Assembly: GCA_004352715.1 (NCBI GenBank)
Contig: SCFE01000023.1
Coordinates: 69,393-133,392 of the forward strand
Direction of reading: 5' to 3'
Origin: Hofstenia miamia
Taxonomy: Eukaryota > Xenacoelomorpha > Acoela
Length of the DNA stretch: 64,000 bases
A program made the position numbers and the translations under genes. How positions within the stretch are numbered: the first letter of the stretch is position 1; the number at the start of each line of letters is the position of its first letter. The notes beneath the pieces are model-generated. The model searched no databases. It was not told where the DNA came from and saw only the letters and a list, made by a program, of their open reading frames with translations. Shown here one piece after another: positions 11,036 to 19,439 of this stretch.

Positions 11036-11165
11036 ATGCAGGTGAAATCCTATGTGATAAATATCAATGAGCAGCTAGAGCTTGCAAAAAGTGATTTACA
11101 AGTCAAAGATTTCGTTGCAGACCTACAAGACGGAATTGTAGTTGGAAAATTGTTGGAAATTATTA
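11036..11165 (+). CDS. Exon encoding N-terminal half of a calponin-homology domain (DIXDC1/NAV-like)
   Basis: The exon has a good acceptor (GTTTAG; a second AG six bases in is possible) and a consensus donor A|GTAAGA, ending in phase 1. It encodes 43 residues including YVININEQL, VKDFVADLQDG and KLLEII, the pattern of the first helices of a CH domain. By eye it aligns without gaps to the CH domain of DIXDC1 (YVxWVNxQL, DLRxDLRDG, LIEI). Navigator and parvin CH domains are alternatives. The usual core Trp of helix 1 is replaced by Asn. The remaining CH exons were not found in the same contig. It is on the strand opposite to the DIXDC1 exons at 55-63 kb, so it is either a separate gene or fragment, or part of that gene on a misoriented contig. 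Confidence 0.65.
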
Positions 11166-11187
11166 GTAAGAATTTCAGAATTTCTAG

Positions 11188-11704
11188 AATTACAGTAACT
11201 TTTCTTCAATAAAGTCTATGTTGAATTTGATAGAGTCTCTGTTGCATTCAATTAATTCGATTTGATTTCAACAAAGTTCTATTGCATTCAAAAAGTCTTT
11301 GTATATTATCTAGTAAAAATACAGTTTATTTGATGCCCCAAGAAATCTATAATAATGCAAAAAAATTTTTAAAAATTAATTACATGAAATATTTTCTTAC
11401 AACACAATATTTATTGTCGATAAGTTAATTGTACTGGTTCTGCAATACTTAATCGCAATGCCATTGCAAATACATATTCAACCTTTTGATGTAGACAACT
11501 ATAGTAACTATATGAGGCATGCATAACTGTAGTTTGAAGCGAGATACCAAGTGAATACTAAATATTTTTTCAAGGAAAAAATAAAGGGTATTTTTAGCTA
11601 GTTTATATACAAAGACTTTACTGAATGCAACAAGGACTTCATTGAACTCAAATCGACTTATTTGAATGCAACACAGACTTTATTGAAGTAAAATTACTGT
11701 AATT
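11188..11704. mobile_element. Foldback/MITE-like element with long inverted arms
   Basis: The left arm (11188 to about 11340) and the right arm (about 11583-11704) are imperfect reverse complements. The tips read AATTACAGTAAC and GTTACTGTAATT-like. The arms contain reiterated TTGCATTCAA and AAGTCTTTG words, and the left arm carries one extra unit of about 28 bp. A spacer of about 240 bp shows no coding signal. The element lies 22 bp downstream of the CH exon donor, inside the following intron. Confidence 0.7.
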
Positions 11705-13406
11705 AAATAGTTTTGTTAGGATTCGTGGAAATTTCTTCAGGAGTTTGGGGAATAATTTAAAAAATTTTAAAAAGCTGGTAAGAAAAATTTCATGATTTTT
11801 TTCAACAAAGTTTCAAAGAAATGCATATTAAACGTAATGGTAAAAGATTGTTTACTTCTGGTTTAGGCCTAAATTAAGCATAATGACGAATTAGTAAAAA
11901 TATTAATAAAATTAGTTGTGGGTTTAATCTTAGAAAAATCTGTTTTTACTAAAACCTAAAATGCATTCAAAGTAGTCTTTTGTAGCCAATCCATTTTGTA
12001 CAACCTCGTTGTCAGCCACAATTATGAAATTTAAAGCTTTGCCTCGTTGATCCAAGAACTTTGCCAACGTGAGCCCTAATAATTTAATTTAGCGAAATTG
12101 TATAAATATATAATAAAATCACAAGTTTAAAACTAATTTAGACAGAAGCAAGTATATTAATCAAAATTCAAATATAAAACTTGCTTACATATTTTTTGCT
12201 AACCACCAAATCTGCAGTGTTTCACATGGAATATGTTTTGCAAAAATAATGAAAACATTCTGGACGATAAACTACAAACCAGTAAATAGAAATTTATACA
12301 CTTTCTACCAATGGCGATTTTCAGCTTCAACATTTTGTTGTACATGTACATCAAACGCTGTATTTGTTCCATTATAAGCATCGGATTTTCCATAATGATT
12401 GTAATTTTTTTATCTCTGAACCACATATAGTTTACTTCCATGTTTGTTCTTTCGCAGATATTTTTATCAAAAAATTCCGAGATTCCATTTCATTCTGCTT
12501 CTTCAAAATTTTGAAAGCATTTAATGTTGATATTCAGAGCAGTTATTAATATAAATTTTTTTGCGGCAAATTCAGAATTTCTATTAAATTTGTTCTAACA
12601 ATTTTCTTGCATCTTATTAACTTTTTAAGATTAAGAGATATTATAAAAATATCATTTTGAAGGAAGTCATTTAAATCTAAGAACTAAGTATCAATTAGTG
12701 AAAAACGGATTGCTAAATTATTCAATGTTGCTACGGAACAAATGAATACAAGAAATTATGCATTACTTAAGAAGAAGTTGAAAAACATGAATATATGAAA
12801 CAATATAAATTATCTAACTAATTATTGAAAAAAATGTTCAACTCAAGAACAATAAATGAAAAATATTTATTTAATTAAATGTAGTTTATAAATGTAACCA
12901 AGAAACAAGCAATTATCGTGATCACTAAGTTTATATGAAGAAGGATCCATTATTTTTATTTTTAACAAGTTTGTAAACTAAAGACATGTATATGCACATA
13001 AGAATTTAAATATATGTTGTTATAAAATCATATAAAAAAATATTTGCCTGCTATCATAATTTTTTCAAAATGAGAGTTCAAACCATCCTGTTTAAATCAA
13101 GAACTAGATACGATTCTGATCTGAAATGATTTAGGCTGTTCTGTTTTACTAAATAGATTTGAATATGTAACTTCAAATATACAAAGAAGTATATTTAAAT
13201 TTATGCATCACTAATATGTTATTTTCATAATTAATGCTGGTTTAAAAATATATTTATCGTAAACGCTTTTTCGTAGTTACACTTCAATTTTAGTTGATAT
13301 TTTATAATCATTGTAGGGTCTATGTGTAATGCAATTACCCATAAACTTAAAGTTTGCCAAAATTTGAATATGAACGAATTTTAATTAACAAGTTTATATT
13401 ATTGTA
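11705..13406. other. Non-coding stretch
   Basis: Expected to be intron. A broken minus-strand frame near 12200-12420 faintly recalls transposase sequence but carries several stops; I do not call it. Confidence 0.4.
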
Positions 13407-13500
13407 TAGGGATGGGATCCGGATAGTGAATTGAATATACCGGATACGGGATAATTCCGGATAATTTTACTGCCGGATACCGGATAATATTTTGTTCAAT
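13407..13500 (+). mobile_element. hAT transposon terminus with subterminal CCGGATA repeats
   Basis: It begins TAGGGATGGGATCCGGAT and carries at least five CCGGATA/CCGGATAA words in alternating context, as in hAT subterminal regions. The decayed transposase just to the right reads toward this end, so this is the 3' end of the element. Confidence 0.7.
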
Positions 13501-13739
13501 TATTACTAGGGCAACGAGAAATATGACTTCAAAAAAACAAAATAGGACCCTATTTTTATGAAAAAATATGACAGAATTTAGTTAAATATTCCTTAAAATA
13601 TAAGCATCTATTTTTCAAATTGATTCCATTTAAGCAATATAAAACGTTTTTCTATTACTGAGAAAAAGATATAAAACAAATACAAAAATACAAAAACTCT
13701 AACATAATAATAATAATTAGTAAATTTTTTAAAGCAACT

Positions 13740-13957
13740 GAGTTACTAAATAATAATAACAGCACATAAATTCTCAACATAGAGAAACATCTCTCAACTG
13801 CAGCCGATGTTGCTTGACAATTTCATAACTTGGCATACAATTTCGATTATAGCATTGAAACCGGTATTTTCTAATCGTGACTTGATATAGGCGATCATTT
13901 CAAAGGTATCATTTCCAGGATCAAGAGTGCCAGCATCCAACTTGTCAAAGAGCCGAC
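13740..13957 (-). pseudogene. hAT transposase C-terminal fragment
   Basis: Two minus-strand frames, joined by a frame change near 13822, encode the end of a hAT transposase. The first has RLFDKLDAGTLDPG followed by MIAYIKSRLEN. The second has ATSAAVERCFSM, which is the conserved start of the hAT dimerisation (hATC) region, usually A(T/S)SAASERxFS. The C-terminal end then decays. The N-terminal BED finger and DDE core are not visible, so the copy is dead. It belongs with the terminus at 13407. Confidence 0.75.
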
Positions 13958-14337
13958 TTTTTTAAACTCGGCTCTGCTCGTTTTCGCTGGATATTCTCTT
14001 AAAAGTATTGGGTTCTCAAATTTTTTACATAGCTGTTCCTATTATTTAATAAATATTTTAAAATAGAACTATGAGTAAGGTCTATTGATTTGAAAGAATA
14101 AGAAAATCTGCATAATCTGATTAATAGTCGGAACTGTAATTTTGCGTGCCTTAAGAAGGTTCGTTTTGGGATCGCTGTGTATCTAATGCGGTGATCAAGC
14201 TTGGCTCGGCTCATTGACAAGTGTGGCTAGCATACATAGCCAGTCCTAAAATCGCGTCGACCAGTGGGTCGGGTCAACAACTAGCTAGCAATTAAATTTC
14301 TCAGTGTTATGCCAGCAAGTACATAAATTAAAATTGA

Positions 14338-14357
14338 ATATATATATATATATATAT
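14338..14357. repeat. (TA)n microsatellite
   Basis: A TA run precedes the second copy of the contig-end duplicate. Confidence 0.9.
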
Positions 14358-14358
14358 A

Positions 14359-14403
14359 AGTTCAAATGATTTATTTTTCTTATTATCTTAATTTAATGAA
14401 GCG
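14359..14403 (+). repeat. 45-bp contig-end duplicate, copy 2
   Basis: Identical to 8789-8833. It runs directly into the N gap. Confidence 0.9.
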
Positions 14404-15403
14404 NNNNNNNNNNNNNNNNNNNNNNNNNNNNNNNNNNNNNNNNNNNNNNNNNNNNNNNNNNNNNNNNNNNNNNNNNNNNNNNNNNNNNNNNNNNNNNNNN
14501 NNNNNNNNNNNNNNNNNNNNNNNNNNNNNNNNNNNNNNNNNNNNNNNNNNNNNNNNNNNNNNNNNNNNNNNNNNNNNNNNNNNNNNNNNNNNNNNNNNNN
14601 NNNNNNNNNNNNNNNNNNNNNNNNNNNNNNNNNNNNNNNNNNNNNNNNNNNNNNNNNNNNNNNNNNNNNNNNNNNNNNNNNNNNNNNNNNNNNNNNNNNN
14701 NNNNNNNNNNNNNNNNNNNNNNNNNNNNNNNNNNNNNNNNNNNNNNNNNNNNNNNNNNNNNNNNNNNNNNNNNNNNNNNNNNNNNNNNNNNNNNNNNNNN
14801 NNNNNNNNNNNNNNNNNNNNNNNNNNNNNNNNNNNNNNNNNNNNNNNNNNNNNNNNNNNNNNNNNNNNNNNNNNNNNNNNNNNNNNNNNNNNNNNNNNNN
14901 NNNNNNNNNNNNNNNNNNNNNNNNNNNNNNNNNNNNNNNNNNNNNNNNNNNNNNNNNNNNNNNNNNNNNNNNNNNNNNNNNNNNNNNNNNNNNNNNNNNN
15001 NNNNNNNNNNNNNNNNNNNNNNNNNNNNNNNNNNNNNNNNNNNNNNNNNNNNNNNNNNNNNNNNNNNNNNNNNNNNNNNNNNNNNNNNNNNNNNNNNNNN
15101 NNNNNNNNNNNNNNNNNNNNNNNNNNNNNNNNNNNNNNNNNNNNNNNNNNNNNNNNNNNNNNNNNNNNNNNNNNNNNNNNNNNNNNNNNNNNNNNNNNNN
15201 NNNNNNNNNNNNNNNNNNNNNNNNNNNNNNNNNNNNNNNNNNNNNNNNNNNNNNNNNNNNNNNNNNNNNNNNNNNNNNNNNNNNNNNNNNNNNNNNNNNN
15301 NNNNNNNNNNNNNNNNNNNNNNNNNNNNNNNNNNNNNNNNNNNNNNNNNNNNNNNNNNNNNNNNNNNNNNNNNNNNNNNNNNNNNNNNNNNNNNNNNNNN
15401 NNN
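14404..15403. other. Assembly gap of 1000 N
   Basis: The placeholder gap hides the 5' part of element A1 (gag, protease and 5' LTR) and possibly the displaced end of A2. Confidence 0.99.
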
Positions 15404-17290
15404 CCAACATCTCCACCAACATCTGACTTATATGGAAGGCAATGTAAGACAATGATGAAGCAAGTAATTTGCATGGGTTGACTCAAGGACTTGCAAATGA
15501 AAACGGATAATACTCCACATGGTGAACTGAGTGGTGACATGAAAAACACCATTGAAGTCAAAAGTCCTCCCAAAAGCCTACTCAAGGGCATTGGGATGAA
15601 AGCAGAAGAGGAAGACACATATAGAACACCGGAGATAAACAAACAAGACTACCCACATCTAGAGGAATGGGAGATGACGCAGTTAAGGAAGTTGTTAGAA
15701 AAACATAAAATTATATTCAACTATGGAGAAATAAGCATGGGGCAGGCAGTGGGTGAGAAACACAGAATAATCACAACAACAGACAAACTGATCAAGCTGC
15801 CAGTCAGAAGGGTGCCTGAACAGATGAAAGATGAATATAATCTCATACTGGAAGAGCTAATTGACAACAAAATTATTTGCCTAAGTGAGAGCCCATATGC
15901 AGCACCAACTGTATTTGTAAAACAGGAAGACAAGTATCATTTATGCATTGATTTTCACAAATTGAACAAAGTGACAAAAAAGGACTCATATCCTCTACCA
16001 CGGATAGAGGACATGCTCTATGAGGACCAGCAAGCATAAATACTTCACAACACTAGACTTATGCAAAGCCTACTGGCAAGTAAAGATGAAAGAATGTGTT
16101 AAAGAATAAGACACATATAATGGAGGAAGGGGTCAACGCCTACATAGATGACATTACAGTGATGAGTGATACAATCCAAGAATATCTGGAGAAATTAGAA
16201 AGAAAATTAACAATTTTGGAAAATGCAGGGCTTTGAATTAATGGGAATAAGTGTGACATCCTCAAAGAAAAAATAGTATTCCTTGGTAGAACTATAATAA
16301 AAGGGAAGAATATGCATGAAGGACAATGCCAGAGAAATGATCCAAAAAATAGAAAGGCTGAACAATAAGAAAGACATACAGATGATCATGGGATTCTTCA
16401 ACTATTACGGGACTTTCATTCCAAATAAGCTGGCAAGACAGCAAAGATGACCAAACTAATTAGAAAATCAGTGCTATTCATATGGACCTGGCAGGAGCAG
16501 GAGGAACTGGATAACATAAAAGAAGAACTGGCAAAACTACCATCCCTCAACACAATGGACTACAAGGAACAATTCATTGCGACTCAAGCAAAGCAGCAAT
16601 CAGGGCAACATTGGGACAAGTGAATAACAGAAAAGAAATACCCCTTCAGTTTTTTAGTCACAAACTGAGGGCAAGTGAAGAAAACTACGGATCTACTAAG
16701 GTAGAGATGCTCACACTGATCAAGAGTATCAAAAAATTTTGACATTTCCTCATTGGTAGGGAATTTAGGGTATGAACAGACAAAATCAGATTAGCCTTGC
16801 TGAAAAAGTTCTCTGGAGATAAGTCTGGAATAGTGTCACGATGAATTGAATGTTTATATGAGTTCACATTCATGATCAAGCACAGGAAAGGGACACTACA
16901 TAACATACTTCTTGCTTCACATTCATGATCAAGCACAGGAAAGGGACACTACATAACATACTTCTTGGCATCACTACTGGAATTATAAAGAGACGCAGTA
17001 AAAGTAGATGGAGAGAAAAAACAATTTCAATTTCTGCCACATGCTGAGTATGAGGGACTGCAATAAATAAACATGGATAAGAAAGGCCAAGCTGTGCTAC
17101 CAATACTAATGAGGGAAGAAATATCTGAAAAAGAAATAGTGGACAAACAAAGAGATGACATAATCCTCAGTGAAATCATAAAAGGGATAGAAAAATCCCA
17201 GATGATACTATCAAAATTAACAGCAGGATACTATGAATGCTACAAATGGAAAATAAACAAGAACGGATTACTATATGTTAAATCCATTAA
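15404..17290 (+). pseudogene. Family A element A1: degenerate pol (linker, RT, RNase H, integrase start)
   Basis: The segment starts inside the protease-RT linker (STOP-broken, with LSG and LLKG repeats at about 15520-15600). From 15491 to 16039 an intact frame covers the RT N-terminus: FNYGEISMGQAVGEKH, VRRVPEQMK, SESPYAAPTVF and LCIDFHKLN. After 16039 the frame shifts, and the region between RT motif A (LDLCKAYWQ) and the YIDD box is deleted. The YIDD box (AYIDD) is at about 16137-16155. RNase H remains only in pieces with stops. The last part (17073-17280) matches the linker before the integrase zinc finger. Polymerase and RNase H cannot be functional. A1 is the only family A copy on the plus strand. 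Confidence 0.85.
16863..16968 (+). repeat. 53-bp tandem duplication inside A1 RNase H
   Basis: Two adjacent 53-base units starting TTCACATTCATGATC are identical except at the last base. The high identity, against the heavy decay around it, says the duplication is recent. Confidence 0.9.
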
Positions 17291-17625
17291 GATTTTAATT
17301 TTAATATTATTATTTTATCAGTTATTTTGTATTTTTAAGTCACCATGACATCAGCCCTTATTTCTATCTTATGTTATTTTTATTAATTTGACGTCCCCTT
17401 GGTGGTGCTTATTATTGTTGCTCAAATTGAATTTATGAGGGAATGAAATATTGATCATGGTTAACCACAAACAACTATTTTAGTAAACATTAATCAATTA
17501 TTACTGCTAATCTAGAAAAAAAAATTAGTCACCAGAAAAGAATAGATAATAGTAATTATCTATCAACAGCCGCCGATTATTACCATATTATTTTTTTATT
17601 ATTTTAAATTTTTTTTAAAAATAAG
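17291..17625. other. Unassigned AT-rich insert in A1
   Basis: This sequence replaces the integrase zinc-finger region between the GLLYV block and the later integrase remnant. It has no similarity that I can see to the other copies and contains A-rich and T-rich tracts. It may be a small insertion or host DNA trapped by a rearrangement. Confidence 0.4.
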
Positions 17626-18280
17626 CAAGAAAGGCAACAATCAAGGACTCCCACCAGCAACAACAGCAGAACTGGTACTAAAGGAGTGGATAATACAGTC
17701 CGACCTAAGGACTCATTAAGTTACATATCAGTAGACATATGGGCACAAAACTACTGAATCATGGTAGACCCATGCATAGCAATAGACCTTTACAGGCAAA
17801 TGAAAACCATAGAGTTGACAACAGATAAGGAAGGAATTGAGAAAGCAAACACACTGTTTATAAAGTGCAGCCTCATGTAACGCCAGGAACATCAACAACA
17901 ATTCCAAACGATTTGGAAAAGCATGAAGTTACAACAAAAAGTATAAAGAGGCGCGCGCACCAGTCTAATTGGTTCAACATCCCAAAAGCTCCACAAGTCA
18001 ATCCAAATGGTGCTAAAAGAAGTAAAACGAGCCTATGAATTAAAAAAAAAAAAAGACTTCAAACAATTGGTATTCCAAGAAAAGAACGCACCAGAAATAC
18101 GTTACAGAACTATGGCATGGATACTAGCCATATTTACAACAGAAGATGGGGAAAAAAAAATTCCCATCCCACCAAAAACCCACAACAAGTTGACAAAAAC
18201 AAATAATTATTAAATAGCAATACCACCAATTAATACACAAACAAAGAACTGGTTATTAGAAGGCCATGCTGGAAAAGTTT
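17626..18280 (+). pseudogene. Element A1: integrase scrap and third ORF (middle part)
   Basis: A short integrase piece (TTAELVLKEWI) is fused by deletion to the third ORF. The ORF part has IWAQNY, IAIDLYRQMKT, TLFIKCS and, after frame changes, EKNAPEIRYRTMAW and NTQTKNWLLEGH. The same blocks occur in A2 (YWAQIY, IAINLYQQTKT, TLFIKCS, EKNAPEIRYRT, NTQTKNWILKGH). The similarity stops at the 3' LTR, so A1 lacks the C-terminal part of roughly 500 residues found in A2. The segment has several stops and is not functional. The function of the ORF is unknown. Confidence 0.7.
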
Positions 18281-19439
18281 CATCCCCAAAAAAAGGAATA
18301 AACAGCAAACAAAAGGTGATTATGTTGAATGATTAACAATGATTAAATATAATAAAAATGATTGTAAAATTTAGTTAATTATCTTATTCATTTGTATTAT
18401 GCAACTAAGTTACAATATTGTACATTATGAGAAAAATACCCGAGCCGATTAAGTAAGATTTGACAAATTGTAACAAGTGAAATTACGCTTACGTAAGAAC
18501 AGCCATATTGGCAGAAGATTAATTTAAAATTCAAAATCAGCAGGTACTTAAAAATTTTTAAATAAATAGCTTAGAATTTAAGAGAAATTTGATGAACAAT
18601 AAATTCTTCCGAGTTTATTTTATTTTCATTTTTCTTCATTTATCTGGTTTGATATTTAATAAAATGTTCAGCTAAGCAAGTTGTGTCAAGTAGTGGCTGG
18701 ATTCCATCAAGGGAGGGATTCAAAGGGTCCTTGTGCCAGTCATGAAACAGCACTTATGTTAACGATAGGAGTTTTTCCATTCTTGCTTAGTCTGACTAAC
18801 CATCCTTACATGTACATTTTAACAGATGCTTTAAATGGCTGGATAGCCAAACATTAGGAATATATCTTTATTACTAATAGTAGGAAACTTGACTATAATT
18901 GACCGAATAAATTACTTTACATGTAATTTTATTAAATGTAAGTTTAGGAAACTGCAATTTATTAATTAATTTTTAAAGCCAGTAATTTTAAGGTAATGGC
19001 TACTTTAAAATTAACTAAATGCAGTTAGTGTCAAAGCCCCGTTGCTTTACTTATTCAATCCAACAAACACTTTACAAAATTGAGTTTAAGTCAGTTACAT
19101 CTTGACATGAGTACCTGCACTGAGCTAATGTAAGGTACACATAAATAATTCCCATTGAGCTGAGATAGTGCAGTGGACTTGGTCAATCATTCACGAAGGA
19201 GAGGAACTGTGGTGTGGAGATCGGCTTCAGGCAGTAGCCCACAGATGATTAAGGAAGAAACCTCACATGGCTTCCTCACCTAAACAATGATGATTAGTAC
19301 TCAATTAACCTAACTAGTTAAATAAAGAGGAAACCTTTGGCAGTTTAATAAATCCGTAAAACCCCACCCGGCCTTTTTTAAATGAAAGTTTTTAAAGGAA
19401 AACCCCTTTTCGAAATAGGGCCAGGTGGAGGATGTTACA
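18281..19439 (+). mobile_element. Family A LTR (3' LTR of A1)
   Basis: About 1.16 kb in plus-strand sense. The start is degraded (CATCCCCAAAAAAAGG for CATCATCCAAAAGG) and the end is intact: CCAGGTGGAGGATGTTACA. It contains GCCATATTGG (18502-18511), a TTTAAATAAATAGC TATA-like stretch near 18556 and AATAAA near 18598. The final base abuts the third ORF of A2, so A1 most likely inserted into A2. Confidence 0.85.
18502..18569 (+). promoter_or_regulatory. LTR core promoter with YY1-like site and TATA-like box
   Basis: GCCATATTGGCAGA, a YY1-type word, lies about 55 bases before AAATAAATAGC, followed by AATAAA about 40 bases on. The same order is kept in the other family A LTRs. Confidence 0.45.

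Noticed and set aside
12199-12441. Possible transposase remnant on the minus strand
   Set aside because: A few residues (VQQNVEAENRHW) recall hAT-related proteins, but stops are frequent and no diagnostic motif is present.
9409-13407. A single 4-kb hAT element bounded by the two CCGGAT-rich ends
   Set aside because: Both ends begin TAGGGATG but point outward from this interval, so they belong to two different copies.
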